Source: CAKVON01 sp902475665
GTDB lineage: Bacteria > Actinomycetota > Coriobacteriia > Coriobacteriales > Atopobiaceae
Assembly (NCBI GenBank): GCA_036321795.1
Contig: JAWQCY010000003.1
Span: 124,001 to 188,000, forward strand
Direction: 5' to 3'
Length of the DNA: 64,000 bases
The notes under the pieces were generated by a model that had not been told where the DNA came from, ran no database searches, and saw only the letters and a list, made by a program, of their open reading frames with translations. Below, piece by piece: positions 9,971-18,028 of the stretch (within the stretch, counting starts at the first letter, position 1; each line of letters opens with the position of its first letter). The position numbers and the translations under genes are program-made.

Positions 9971-10297
9971 TCAGCGAGCGCCCCCCCCCCTGTTTTTGCC
10001 GAACGTCTGCACCAGGCCCCGCGCCGTCGCGAGCAGGGCGTCGCGCCCCGCGTCGTCAAGGCTCCTGTAGGTCCGTGCCAGCTCGTCCATGCGCTCGTCT
10101 CGCTTGGGCGACCCGCAAAGCAGGTCAGACACTTTCACGCCAAGCGCCCTCGCAATCTTGGCGGCCATCGCAAGACTTATCTCGTTGCTTCCCGCTTCCC
10201 ATTTGGCAAGAGCCTGATAGCCAACATGAGCGAGCTGGGATAGTTCCACTCGCGTTAGCCCTTGGGCTTCGCGCAGCTCCCTAATCCTTGTCTCCAT
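9971..10297 (-). CDS. Cro/CI-type HTH regulator, probable lysogeny repressor
   Basis: 108 residues from the ATG at 10297 (ribosome site CAGGGAGGAAGG); an upstream in-frame start would reach across the divergent promoter. HTH_3 domain at about 1-60: RELREAQGLTRVELSQLAHV then YQALAKWEAG and MAAKIARALGV. A short C-terminal tail has no LexA-like peptidase, so it is not self-cleaving. It is divergent from the Cro-like gene at 10409, the classic lysis-lysogeny switch. The 3' end holds a run of ten C (+ strand, 9981-9990), which on the coding strand is ten G encoding the final Gly residues. Confidence 0.85.
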   Translation of the reverse strand: METRIRELREAQGLTRVELSQLAHVGYQALAKWEAGSNEISLAMAAKIARALGVKVSDLLCGSPKRDERMDELARTYRSLDDAGRDALLATARGLVQTFGKNRGGGAR

Positions 10298-10408
10298 GCC
10301 TTCCTCCCTGAATTTTACCGACAATAGAATTTTACGCTTGACAGTTCTACTACGCGGACTATTATGGGCCTTGTCGTTATACCCAGCGTAGAACTGAGGG
10401 GAGGAAAA
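10298..10408. promoter_or_regulatory. Divergent lysogeny-control region with promoter and operator-like repeats
   Basis: On the + strand TTGACA (10338-10343) and TATTAT (10360-10365) with 16-base spacing give a near-consensus promoter for the Cro-like gene. A 9-bp inverted pair, CAGTTCTAC at 10342-10350 and GTAGAACTG at 10388-10396, flanks the start region and could be an operator. GAATTTTAC occurs twice in direct orientation 18 bases apart (10310 and 10328). Confidence 0.65.
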
Positions 10409-10639
10409 ATGTACGAAGACTCCTTCGGACACCGCCTGCGAGTGCTTCTCGCGGACCGTGGCATGAGCCAGGTCGAGCTAGCTGAGCGGGCGGGCGTCAC
10501 TCGCCAGGCAGTCAACAACTACATGACACGTGGCACCTCGCCAGGCCTGTCAACGGCGGTCTCAATCGCCCGCGTTCTGGGCGTTTCCGTCGATGACCTG
10601 GTCGACAAGCCCATCGGCGAGCTGGTCCACGACCACTAG
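10409..10639 (+). CDS. Cro-like HTH regulator
   Basis: 76 residues from the ATG at 10409, preceded by GAGGGGAGG; an in-frame ATG at 10364 overlaps the -10 box and is unlikely. A single HTH_3 domain fills the protein: FGHRLRVLLADRGMSQVELAERAGVTRQAVNNYMTRG then ISIARVLGVSVDDL-like helices. It probably opposes the divergent repressor at 10297 and opens early lytic transcription. Confidence 0.82.
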   Translation: MYEDSFGHRLRVLLADRGMSQVELAERAGVTRQAVNNYMTRGTSPGLSTAVSIARVLGVSVDDLVDKPIGELVHDH

Positions 10640-10948
10640 CCAACCACCAAGAACCACCGTCGCACCCTCACAGCCGAATACCCTACGCAGGCCTCGGGAC
10701 AGCAAAAGCAAGGCCTGCACCTGAAACTAGCCAGAGCGCCGCCACTGGTGGCGGGCGGGGTGACATGCATTGCGATTCCTCCTCCTTCCCTTACACGCAA
10801 ACGAACATCGGGCACGCGACTCGGCCCGACCTCGCCCATGTCTCTACGGGCCCCGCCCGCTGCCAGCGGCGGCACTTTGGCGCAAACGAAAAAAGGCCCG
10901 CGCTGCCGACCAAGACAGTTGCGCGGGCCGACTCAGAAAGGAGTCGAG
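10640..10948. other. Early intergenic region with a minus-strand terminator
   Basis: 309 bases with no convincing gene. The one clear element is a GGCCCGCGC/GCGCGGGCC stem (10895-10929) that, read on the - strand, is followed by six T (10889-10894). This would stop leftward transcription before it reaches the repressor. A ribosome site AAAGGAG precedes the next start. Confidence 0.55.
10889..10929 (-). terminator. Intrinsic terminator on the minus strand
   Basis: 9-bp perfect stem with a 17-nt loop, then U6 in the - strand transcript. No annotated - strand gene lies to its right within the early region, so it would end an antisense or leader transcript. Confidence 0.5.
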
Positions 10949-11098
10949 ATGAGTCTAGCAAATCGGATTTTGAATTGGCACCCGACGGATGCCGAGGTGC
11001 GCGAGCTGGTGAGGGCCGTCGCCATCGCGGCGGCCATCCTCACCGTCGCCATCAACGCGTGCCCCGTCGGCTACGCCATCTACTGCCTTCTCGGATAG
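10949..11098 (+). CDS. Small single-pass membrane protein, phage early region
   Basis: 49 residues from the ATG at 10949 after AAAGGAG (10937-10943). A short polar N terminus (LNWHPTDAEVRELVRA) precedes one hydrophobic helix (about 24-46). No family recognised. First gene of the rightward early operon after cro; the next gene starts 12 bases on. Confidence 0.6.
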   Translation: MSLANRILNWHPTDAEVRELVRAVAIAAAILTVAINACPVGYAIYCLLG

Positions 11099-11109
11099 GA
11101 GGAACGAGC

Positions 11110-11433
11110 ATGACAGACCACGAGTTCATCGAGTCAATCACGTCCGTCTGCAAGGCGCTCAAGGACGCGCAGAACCTGGTAGAGACCTACCGCAGCGCAT
11201 GGCAGTCGCAGCTCAACGACGAGTTGAGCTGCGACGTGACGCGCCTTGAGAACGAGCGCGACAGACTCAGGGAGCAGCTGGAAAAGCAAGACGTCGCACC
11301 CTCATGGAACGGCACCGCCCAGACCGTCCTGCTCAATGGCAAGTTCGTCAACGGCGACGAGGTCAAGGCAACCGACGGCACCGATGATTCGGACAACTAC
11401 ATCGAGGACGGGGGCGCGAGGAATGCACAATAG
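11110..11433 (+). CDS. Hypothetical phage early protein
   Basis: 107 residues, ATG at 11110 with AGGAGGAACG just upstream. Acidic, with a predicted coiled-coil stretch at about 40-62 (LENERDRLREQLEKQ) and a very acidic C terminus. Its end overlaps the next gene by 11 bases. Not recognised beyond being a phage early protein. Confidence 0.6.
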   Translation: MTDHEFIESITSVCKALKDAQNLVETYRSAWQSQLNDELSCDVTRLENERDRLREQLEKQDVAPSWNGTAQTVLLNGKFVNGDEVKATDGTDDSDNYIEDGGARNAQ

Positions 11434-12271
11434 AACCGTCGAGGTGGACGCGACCACCATCGAGCCGTTGGCCGAGCTGAGCGCGGCCGACATTTGGCTC
11501 GCGGACGTGTCCGACCGAGTCAACGCCATCAAGGCCGAGTTCATGCCCTGCAAGGAGCTTGAGAGCGGCGAGGAATACCAGCAGGCCAAGCGCGACCGCG
11601 CGGCGCTGCGAAAGCGCATCGGCGAGCTGGACGGGGAGCGCAAGGACATGAGCCGCCCCGTCGAGGAAGCCGTCAAGGCCTTCCGCGCTGCGGCAAAGGG
11701 CGTCACCGAGCCGCTGGACGAGCTGGAGGCGGGCTACCGCGACGCGATTCGCGCATACGAGCAGGCCTGGACCGAGCGGCGCACGGCGCTTCTGGACCAG
11801 ACCTACCAGGACATGGCCCCGTGGCTCCGCGACGCGGTGCCGCTGACGACGCTCCTTTCCCGCTTCGGCGTCGAGGGCAAGTGGACCAAGCGCACCACCA
11901 CGGACGCGGCGGCAGTCGAGGGGCTCGAGGACGCGGTCGCCAAGGTCGCCGACGGCGAGAAGCAACTGGATGCGGTCGAGTACCGCAACCCGTCCGAGCG
12001 CGACGCGGCACGATCGCAGTACTTCGAGCGCCTGGACGTTGGCGAGGTGCTCTCGTGGCTCAACGAGACCCGCGAGCGTGCCGACAGGGTTGCCGAGCTG
12101 GACGCGAGGCGAGCCGAGCAGCAGCGAGCCGAGCAGCAGGCACAGCCGCAGCCGAAGCCCGACACGGAGACCGTCCTGGTCTACGAGGTCACGGTCCCAG
12201 CCGACAGGCTGCGACAGTTCGTCGCCGCCATGCGTGCCATCGAGGGCGTGCACGGCCACAGGGTCAGGTGA
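11423..12271 (+). CDS. DUF1351-type phage protein (recombination module)
   Basis: 282 residues from the ATG at 11423. Long helical, charged region (about 20-240) with the lay-out of DUF1351 proteins: a substrate-independent coiled coil with WTKRTTTDAA near 153 and a C-terminal TETVLVYEVTVPADRLRQF segment. DUF1351 proteins usually accompany single-strand annealing proteins or nucleases. Here a nuclease, a Sak4-like ATPase and an SSB follow, which supports a role in phage recombination, inferred from context. Confidence 0.7.
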   Translation: MHNRTVEVDATTIEPLAELSAADIWLADVSDRVNAIKAEFMPCKELESGEEYQQAKRDRAALRKRIGELDGERKDMSRPVEEAVKAFRAAAKGVTEPLDELEAGYRDAIRAYEQAWTERRTALLDQTYQDMAPWLRDAVPLTTLLSRFGVEGKWTKRTTTDAAAVEGLEDAVAKVADGEKQLDAVEYRNPSERDAARSQYFERLDVGEVLSWLNETRERADRVAELDARRAEQQRAEQQAQPQPKPDTETVLVYEVTVPADRLRQFVAAMRAIEGVHGHRVR

Positions 12272-12275
12272 GCCA

Positions 12276-12716
12276 GTGACCAACCGAAGCAAATCCATCG
12301 GCACGAGATTCGAGACCCAGTGCGCCCGCTGGCTCACCGACCGCCTGGGCTACCCAGTCGAGCGCCGTGCCCTGCACGGAAACAGGGACGTGGGCGACCT
12401 CGCCTGGCTCGTCGGAGGCGGCGGCGCTCGCGGAATCGTCGAGTGCAAGGCCGTCAAGGCCATCACGGCCGCGAACGTGGCCGAGTGGAGGCGTCAGACA
12501 ACAGCCGAGCGGGACAACGCGGGCGCGGACTTCGCGTGGCTCGTCATCAAGACGGCCAACGTCGGGATGCAGCGCTTCGAGCGCACCCGCGTGGACGTGC
12601 GGCTCGGCGACCTCGCCGCCATGGGCTGCTTCCTCGGCAAGGCGGGCGACGACCATTGGGTGAGCATGGACCTCGAGACGGCGTGCGCCCTGCTGGAGGA
12701 ATGCGCCGATGGCTAG
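12276..12716 (+). CDS. PD-(D/E)XK-type endonuclease (resolvase-like)
   Basis: 146 residues from a GTG at 12276, preceded by AGGTGAG. N-terminal GTRFETQCARWLTDRLG and RRALHGNRDVGDLAWLV give the first acidic residue, and GIVECKAVK supplies the E-x-K, so the PD-(D/E)XK active site is complete. A TAANVAEWRRQTTAERDNAGADFAWLV helix/strand pair follows, as in Holliday-junction-resolvase-like phage nucleases. It overlaps the next gene by 8 bases. Confidence 0.78.
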   Translation: MTNRSKSIGTRFETQCARWLTDRLGYPVERRALHGNRDVGDLAWLVGGGGARGIVECKAVKAITAANVAEWRRQTTAERDNAGADFAWLVIKTANVGMQRFERTRVDVRLGDLAAMGCFLGKAGDDHWVSMDLETACALLEECADG

Positions 12717-13080
12717 GAAGAAGCTCACGACCCGCGAGTACCTGGAGCAGCAGCGCGAGGTCGACCGCGAGTACCACGGCCACCTGTGGTGGGTCCACCT
12801 CACCGAGCCGACGCTGCTCAGACAGGTCGCGTGCGCCAAGGGCGACGAGCTGTGCGCCGTCCTGGCTGCGCTCATGGACATGAGGGACGCGGGCGTGTTG
12901 GCCGAGTACGCCTACAAGCCAACCAAAGACCCGAGCATGGGCCTTTTCGACCTCGGCGCGGGCGTGGAGATGCTCGTGTTGCACGACTCCCGCGCCCGCC
13001 TGGTCCTGGACTGCCTGAAGAGAAACGGCTGCCACGGCACGTGCCGCAGGGCGGGCACCAAGAGGGTTTTCGAGTTCTGA
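12709..13080 (+). CDS. Hypothetical phage protein
   Basis: 123 residues. Charged N terminus (TTREYLEQQREVDREYHG), then a helical middle and a C-terminal Cys-containing tail (DCLKRNGCHGTCRR). No family recognised. Placed between a nuclease and a P-loop ATPase of the recombination module. Confidence 0.65.
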   Translation: MARKKLTTREYLEQQREVDREYHGHLWWVHLTEPTLLRQVACAKGDELCAVLAALMDMRDAGVLAEYAYKPTKDPSMGLFDLGAGVEMLVLHDSRARLVLDCLKRNGCHGTCRRAGTKRVFEF

Positions 13081-13097
13081 AGGAAAGGAGAAAACGC

Positions 13098-13739
13098 ATG
13101 GGAATCTGCGTTCTCGTGCTCGGCGCGTCTGGCTCGGGCAAGTCCACGAGCCTGCGCAACTTCGAGCCGCGTGAGGTGGGCGTGCTCAACGTCCTGGGAA
13201 AGCCGCTGCCGTTCCGCAAGCGGCTCGACTCGATGGACCACGTAGGCTACGCGCGAATCCGCGACGTGATCGTGAGCGGCAAGCGCCGAGCCTGGGTAAT
13301 CGACGATGCGGGCTACCTCATGGCGAACGAGAACTTCGCGCGGGCGAGGGAGACGGGCTACGGCAAGTTCACGGACATGGCGCTTAACTTCCAGCAGCTG
13401 GTCCACGCCGCGACCATGGCACCGCCCGACACCATCACCTACCTGATGATGCACGCCGAGACCGACCAGTTCGGCCACGAGAAGCCCAAGACCGTGGGCC
13501 GCATGCTCGACGAGAAGTACTGCATCGAGGGGGCGTGCCCAATCGTCATCGACTGCAGGGTGAACGACGGCAAGCACGTGTTCGTCACCAAGAACGACGG
13601 CACCAACCTCGCCAAGGCACCCATCGACATGCTGCCAGACGTCATGGACAACGACCTCAGGCAGGTCGACGGCATGATACGCGAGTACTGGGGAATGGCC
13701 CCGCTGCTCGACAAGGACAACGAGAAGAAGGAGAACTAG
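13098..13739 (+). CDS. P-loop ATPase of phage recombination module (Sak4/AAA_24-like)
   Basis: 213 residues from the ATG at 13098 (AAAGGAG upstream). Walker A GASGSGKST at about 9-17 near the N terminus, and WVIDDAGYLM near 67 as Walker B. A RecA-like core with TYLMMHAETDQ follows. Size and lay-out fit Sak4-type single-strand annealing ATPases, which pair with a phage SSB; the next gene is a DUF669-type SSB, one base after this stop. Confidence 0.8.
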   Translation: MGICVLVLGASGSGKSTSLRNFEPREVGVLNVLGKPLPFRKRLDSMDHVGYARIRDVIVSGKRRAWVIDDAGYLMANENFARARETGYGKFTDMALNFQQLVHAATMAPPDTITYLMMHAETDQFGHEKPKTVGRMLDEKYCIEGACPIVIDCRVNDGKHVFVTKNDGTNLAKAPIDMLPDVMDNDLRQVDGMIREYWGMAPLLDKDNEKKEN

Positions 13740-14330
13740 ATGAAGGCACTCACCAACTACGACAGCGTCACCGCGTCTAACGGCGGCGGGCTCCTTCCCG
13801 CTGGCGGCTACGCCTGCAGGATCGTTCGGGTCAACGACCACACCAGCGAGCCCAAGCCCTACCTGAGCGTCGTCTACGACGTCCTGGACCCCGCAACCAA
13901 GCAGACCATGTTCGCGAACGACCTCGCCGACAGCTCCAACGACTGGCGCCACGAGTTCCGCTTCTACCTGACCAGCGACTTTGGCGTCTCGCGTTATAAG
14001 ATGCTGGTCGAGTGCGTCGAGAAGAGCGCCGAGAACAAGGGCTTCGCCTACTCCAACGCCGACGGCGCCGAGCAGACCCTCGTCGGCAAGTGGGTCGGCT
14101 TCGTCATCCGACACCGCCTGTACACCAAGAAGAGCGGCCCCAACGCGGGCAAGGACGGCGAGACGCTCGACCTCGCGGCAATCCTGACCTGCTCCGACGC
14201 GCTCTCGGGCGAGTTCAACCCGTCCTGGCTCGAACCGAAGGACGACCGCGAGCCCGCCCCCGAGCCCGCCCCCGCGCCCACCACGGCGACCTACGTCCCC
14301 GACGTGGCGGCAGACGATATCCCATTCTAG
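13740..14330 (+). CDS. DUF669-type single-stranded-DNA-binding protein
   Basis: 196 residues, starting directly after the preceding stop. Features of phage DUF669 proteins: AGGYACRIVRV and YLSVVYDVLDP strands, HEFRFYLTSDFG, KWVGFVIRH. A Pro/Glu-rich linker (about 170-180) leads to the acidic C-terminal tip DDIPF, the tail SSBs use to recruit partners. Confidence 0.83.
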   Translation: MKALTNYDSVTASNGGGLLPAGGYACRIVRVNDHTSEPKPYLSVVYDVLDPATKQTMFANDLADSSNDWRHEFRFYLTSDFGVSRYKMLVECVEKSAENKGFAYSNADGAEQTLVGKWVGFVIRHRLYTKKSGPNAGKDGETLDLAAILTCSDALSGEFNPSWLEPKDDREPAPEPAPAPTTATYVPDVAADDIPF

Positions 14331-14414
14331 GGCAATCCCTATACAACACAACAACGCCTACGGGGCGGTGGCGCATGACGCGCTGCCGCCCCATCCATGG
14401 GGGGAGGTGAGACG

Positions 14415-14897
14415 GTGGCTGATTCATTCAAGTTCTGGGACAGCTACATGAGGGCGCTGGAAAGAGTCGACGACGCTACGGCGGGGAGGCTCGTCAAGGC
14501 GCTGTGCCGAGAGGTCTTCTGCGATGAGCAACCAGACTTCTCCGATGAGCCGATGCTTGGCATGGTCTACGACGTGATGCTGGGGCAGGCTTCAAGAAGT
14601 GTCGAGATGGCCGCGCTTGGGCGCAAGGGTGGCAAAAACAGCGGCAAGTCACGCGCTCGCAAAAGCGCGGGAAGCGACGCTTCGAAGCGCAATCGAAGCG
14701 CGTCGAAATCCGCTTCGAACGTAAAGAGAAGTGAAGAGATGAAATGTAATGAAATCTCTTCACTTCGTGAAGAGGGCGCGGCTTACGCGGGCGCGGGCTC
14801 GCGCCCGCCCGCGACGCCCGCGCCAGACCCGTGGGACGACCCCGACTACGACGGGCCCATACCCTACGGTGAGGGCGGCGACGCCGACTGGTCATGA
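14415..14897 (+). CDS. DUF6291-like phage protein, replication region
   Basis: 160 residues from a GTG at 14415; ATG 14397 would add six residues. Ribosome site GGGGAGGTGAG at 14401-14411. N-terminal FKFWDSYMRALERVDDATAGRLVKALC resembles DUF6291 proteins that precede phage helicase genes. A basic Ser/Lys-rich linker (about 75-105) and a Pro-rich acidic C terminus follow. The 16-base sequence around the start (14401-14416) recurs at 15983-15998. Confidence 0.65.
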   Translation: MADSFKFWDSYMRALERVDDATAGRLVKALCREVFCDEQPDFSDEPMLGMVYDVMLGQASRSVEMAALGRKGGKNSGKSRARKSAGSDASKRNRSASKSASNVKRSEEMKCNEISSLREEGAAYAGAGSRPPATPAPDPWDDPDYDGPIPYGEGGDADWS

Positions 14898-15835
14898 GCG
14901 ACGCCTGGGACGCGCTCAGGGCAAAGGACGCGCCCGAGCACGGCTGGGTGGTCGACTGCCTGCTTGGCGGGCGCGACCCGCTCAGGACCAACACGCCCAT
15001 CGACGCCGCCCTCGGCGGAGGCCTCATGCCTGGCGTGACCGTCCTGGGCGGACAGGCGTCGGTGGGCAAGTCCGCGCTCGCGTGCAACGTGGCGGCGGGC
15101 GTGGCCATGCGAGGGGGCCGCGTGCTCTACGCGACGCTCGACGACTCCTGGGACAACGTCTGGGCAAGGTGCGCGGCGGCGTGGTCGTGTTACGCGTCCG
15201 TGCGCGAGCGCCACGGCATAGAGCCGATTCGCTGGTCGAGCGTCGCCGCCGAGCGTGCCGCGATCAGGAGGGAGTTCGGGAGCGTCTCCGACCCGAGCCG
15301 CCTCGCCTGGCAGCTATCGCAGCGAGAGGGCATGGCAAGAACCATGGAGCTCTTCGCCGAGACCGACGGGCGGAACGTCGCCGTCCTGGACAACCCAGGC
15401 ACCGTGCCCGAGCTCGCCGAGGCGATACGGGGGCTCGACGAGCCGCCCGCGCTTTTCGTGGTGGACTACGTCCAGCAGTTCGCCATGGGCGACCAGCAGG
15501 CCGACCAGCAGGAGTACACGCGCGTGACCCAGGTCGCAGCTGCCCTGCAGCGCCTGGCGCTGGAGCTCAGGATGCCCATCTTGGAGCTTTCGAGCCTGCG
15601 CAAGCTCGGCGGCCGCGACGACACGCCCTCGCTGGACTGGTACAGGGGCGCCTCGGGCATCGGCTACGCGGCGCAGGCCGCGCTGATGCTCACAGGCGAC
15701 GAGACGGCGCTGGTGGGCGCGAACTACAAGCCAGCGCGGATGCACGTGGTGAAGAACAAGAGCGGGCGGGCCGGCTTCGACCAGCCCGTGAGGGTGTACG
15801 GGGCCTCTAGCCTCGTGCTGGCAGGAAAGGAGTGA
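14894..15835 (+). CDS. DnaB/RecA-like replicative ATPase of the phage
   Basis: 313 residues, overlapping the previous gene by 4 bases. Walker A GGQASVGKSALA near 53-64, a YATLDDSWDNV segment after the first strands, Walker B LFVVDYVQQF near 190 (the DYxQ of DnaB-family helicases), and ELSSLRKL as the sensor strand. No N-terminal DnaB domain is present, so it is a core-only phage helicase/ATPase. The KNKSGRAG motif near the end is typical. Confidence 0.82.
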   Translation: MSDAWDALRAKDAPEHGWVVDCLLGGRDPLRTNTPIDAALGGGLMPGVTVLGGQASVGKSALACNVAAGVAMRGGRVLYATLDDSWDNVWARCAAAWSCYASVRERHGIEPIRWSSVAAERAAIRREFGSVSDPSRLAWQLSQREGMARTMELFAETDGRNVAVLDNPGTVPELAEAIRGLDEPPALFVVDYVQQFAMGDQQADQQEYTRVTQVAAALQRLALELRMPILELSSLRKLGGRDDTPSLDWYRGASGIGYAAQAALMLTGDETALVGANYKPARMHVVKNKSGRAGFDQPVRVYGASSLVLAGKE

Positions 15836-16038
15836 TGGGGGTGGACCGTGAGAAGCGCCACCTCAGAAGGTGGTGCCCGATGAGCCCAGGGCAAGGTGAG
15901 CTGTGCATGGGCGAGGCCTGCAAGTGGAGCGTCGGCGGCGAGTGCGCCGTCGCCCTTCTTGCAAGGGGAGTGGCCGACGCGAGGGGAGGTGAGACGGTTG
16001 ACGGCGGAAGGCCTGAAGGCACCGAGGTGGACCGATGA
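15835..16038 (+). CDS. Small cysteine-containing phage protein
   Basis: 67 residues from the ATG at 15835, overlapping the preceding TGA. Four Cys (about positions 15, 25, 30, 38) could bind a metal: WCPMS, LCMGEACKW, ECAVA. It overlaps the next gene by 41 bases, so its end may be shared. Unrecognised. Confidence 0.5.
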   Translation: MGVDREKRHLRRWCPMSPGQGELCMGEACKWSVGGECAVALLARGVADARGGETVDGGRPEGTEVDR

Positions 16039-16648
16039 CGAGGCCAAGACGCTCGCGCGGCACTACCCAGAGCACGGACCCGACTGGGACGGATGGGCCG
16101 ACCTCTTGCCAGGTCGCAACGGCAACGCGATTCGCAGCATGGCCGCGCGGCATGGCCTCAAGTCCGACGCGATACGCGACCTCAAGTACACCGACGAGGA
16201 AACCAGGGCGCTCAGGAAGCTCTACCCGCTGCATGGCGCGGCGTGGGGCGGCTGGGCCGAGGCCCTGCCGGGCCGTACGCAGGGCTCGATATCGTCCATG
16301 GCGATAAAGCTCGGCCTCAGGGCGCCAAGCAGCAGGTGGACGACGAGCGATGACGCGGTGGTCGAGCTGTACTACCCGACGAGGGGGGAGCACTGGGGCG
16401 GCTGGGCCGAGGCGCTGCCGTTGCGAACGTACAAGTCCATAAGCCTGAGGGCCAGAAAGCTCGGCGTGAGGAAGCTGCGCAGGGGCGAGCAGGGCGAATC
16501 GCTCGCTACGTCTGGCAAGTGGACGCGCGAGCAGGACGCCTACCTGCTCCACCAGCTCGCGGCGATCGCGAGAAGGACGGGCCACAACGCCTACGAGGTG
16601 GTCGAGAGGGCCAACGAGATGCAGGGGAAGGTGGTCGCAAATGGCTAG
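15998..16648 (+). CDS. Protein with tandem SANT/Myb-like DNA-binding repeats
   Basis: 216 residues from a TTG at 15998 preceded by GGGGAGGTGAG; the upstream ATG adds a different-looking 34-residue leader overlapping the previous gene. Three homologous 45-residue units: RWTDDEAKTLARHYPEHG, KYTDEETRALRKLYPLHG and RWTTSDDAVVELYYPTRG, each followed by W-x-GWAxxLPxR and a helix ending K/R-x-x-GL/V. A looser fourth unit starts KWTREQDAYLLHQLAA. The first helix of each unit opens with W/Y-T and acidic residues, as in SANT/Myb folds. Probably a phage DNA-binding regulator. Confidence 0.72.
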   Translation: MTAEGLKAPRWTDDEAKTLARHYPEHGPDWDGWADLLPGRNGNAIRSMAARHGLKSDAIRDLKYTDEETRALRKLYPLHGAAWGGWAEALPGRTQGSISSMAIKLGLRAPSSRWTTSDDAVVELYYPTRGEHWGGWAEALPLRTYKSISLRARKLGVRKLRRGEQGESLATSGKWTREQDAYLLHQLAAIARRTGHNAYEVVERANEMQGKVVANG

Positions 16649-16913
16649 CGTGCAGCATCTGCCGCACAACGCATGCGCCGACGTGGTCGAGCTCGCCGAC
16701 GGCAGCAGGTGGGTCAGGGAGAAGACGTGCCACGTGGTGGAGTTCGTCAGGTGCACTTGGCGCACGCGCGGCGTCGAGCGCCGAATCGTCGAGTACCGCT
16801 GCTCCCGCTGCGGCGCGGAGCCATGGGCCGACGCCGACAGCGTCACGGGGTACTGCCAGAACTGCGGGGCACGTGTCGTCGACGAGGAACAGGACGCGTC
16901 AGAGCCGATTTAA
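16641..16913 (+). CDS. Small zinc-ribbon protein
   Basis: 90 residues, overlapping the previous gene by 8 bases. Two CxxC pairs (CSRC and CQNC, about 52-75) form a zinc-ribbon-like knuckle in the C-terminal half. One of several ribbon proteins in this accessory cluster. Function unknown. Confidence 0.65.
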   Translation: MASVQHLPHNACADVVELADGSRWVREKTCHVVEFVRCTWRTRGVERRIVEYRCSRCGAEPWADADSVTGYCQNCGARVVDEEQDASEPI

Positions 16914-17020
16914 GGCGTTGTGAGGCCGTGCGCGGTGACTTACTCGGGCACGTGCGCTATCGGCCTTCTGGCAAGCGCTGAGACAGCGCAAAACGCGAAT
17001 ACAGGCAAAGGGGAAACGCA

Positions 17021-17311
17021 ATGATTATCAACCTCGGGAGATACCGACTTCGGCGGTACGACTCCCGCAACTGGGTTCTTGACGAGTGGCGCGAGCCGAA
17101 GCCGAGCCCGCGCACCAAGAGCGCCGACGCGAAGTGGCACAGCTGTGGCCTCTACTTCCAAAGCGTCGGTGGCGCGATGCTATGGGTGGCCGAGCACGAG
17201 CTGCTTGACGAGGACGCGGAAGTCGACCTCGCGGGCGCGATTCGCGAGTACGGAGCGATCGTCGACGGGCTCAAGGGAGCGTTCGAGGTGGAGACGGAGG
17301 AAGACGAATGA
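17021..17311 (+). CDS. Hypothetical phage protein
   Basis: 96 residues, ATG at 17021 after AAAGGGGAAA. A strand-rich N terminus (MIINLGRYRLRRYDSRNW) and a long acidic C-terminal helix. No family recognised. It overlaps the next gene by 4 bases. The 107 bases before it hold no gene. Confidence 0.6.
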   Translation: MIINLGRYRLRRYDSRNWVLDEWREPKPSPRTKSADAKWHSCGLYFQSVGGAMLWVAEHELLDEDAEVDLAGAIREYGAIVDGLKGAFEVETEEDE

Positions 17312-17646
17312 TTGACGAGAAACGCCGACACGAAATCGCCGAGGCCATGCGCAGGTGCGACCCGAAGGCGTTCGGCTGGCCAATGGGCCTCGCCGCCGCG
17401 ATCGCGCAGGCGTCTGACGGCGGGCAAGACCCGCTCCACGAGCTCGCCGACCTCATCGACCTCCAGACGTGCCGCGACGTTGGCGATGGCAGACAGTTCC
17501 GCTGCTCGAAGTGCGGGTGCGAGGTCGACATCAACGACATGGAAGGCGAGTCGACCATGTGGCTCGAAGGATGCATTGCATTTGCACCAAGGTTTTGCCC
17601 GAACTGTGGCGCGAGGGTTACTGAGAAGGAGGAAGACGATGGCTAA
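17308..17646 (+). CDS. Zinc-ribbon phage protein
   Basis: 112 residues. N-terminal helical part; two CxxC pairs, FRCSKCGCEVD near 70 and FCPNCGARV near 100. Probably a structural zinc site. Overlaps the next gene by 8 bases. Confidence 0.65.
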   Translation: MIDEKRRHEIAEAMRRCDPKAFGWPMGLAAAIAQASDGGQDPLHELADLIDLQTCRDVGDGRQFRCSKCGCEVDINDMEGESTMWLEGCIAFAPRFCPNCGARVTEKEEDDG

Positions 17647-18028
17647 CTGGTATGACAGCATTCCCGCTCCCGTGGACGCCAACGGCCGCGAGGTGCCGCT
17701 GGACACGAGGGAGCTGGCGTACGAGGGCACTGTGTGCCACGTTTGCAGCATCGAGCACTACCCATCGAGTGGACAGTGGACTGTCAACCTGGTCGATGTG
17801 CCGTTGCGCGTAAACGTTAGAGCCTGCACCCTGCCCGACAGCTGGGAGCAGCTGGAGCGCGACGCGGCCAAGGACCCGTGCGGGTACTTCGGCCTGGACC
17901 GTACCAGCAGCTGTGACGGCTGTCACGCGAAATCCGACGATGACAACCTGCTTATGTGCCACGTCGCAATGACGCTCGACATCATCCGCCGTGCCAAGGC
18001 GCTCGCGGGGGTGACCGACGGTGAGTAA
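17639..18028 (+). CDS. Hypothetical cysteine-containing phage protein
   Basis: 129 residues from the ATG at 17639 (AAGGAGG upstream at 17626-17632). Seven Cys are spread through the sequence, including CHVC near 37 and SSCDGCHAK near 97. No family recognised. Its end carries the first copy of a 15-base start cassette (18011-18025) that also opens the next gene. Confidence 0.6.
   Translation: MANWYDSIPAPVDANGREVPLDTRELAYEGTVCHVCSIEHYPSSGQWTVNLVDVPLRVNVRACTLPDSWEQLERDAAKDPCGYFGLDRTSSCDGCHAKSDDDNLLMCHVAMTLDIIRRAKALAGVTDGE

Noticed and set aside
10636..10875. 79-codon minus-strand frame in the early intergenic region
   Set aside because: No ribosome site, low-complexity composition, overlaps the cro 3' end.
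12912..14354. 480-codon frame on the minus strand opposite the ATPase and SSB genes
   Set aside because: Antisense shadow of well-supported phage genes with no homologous features.
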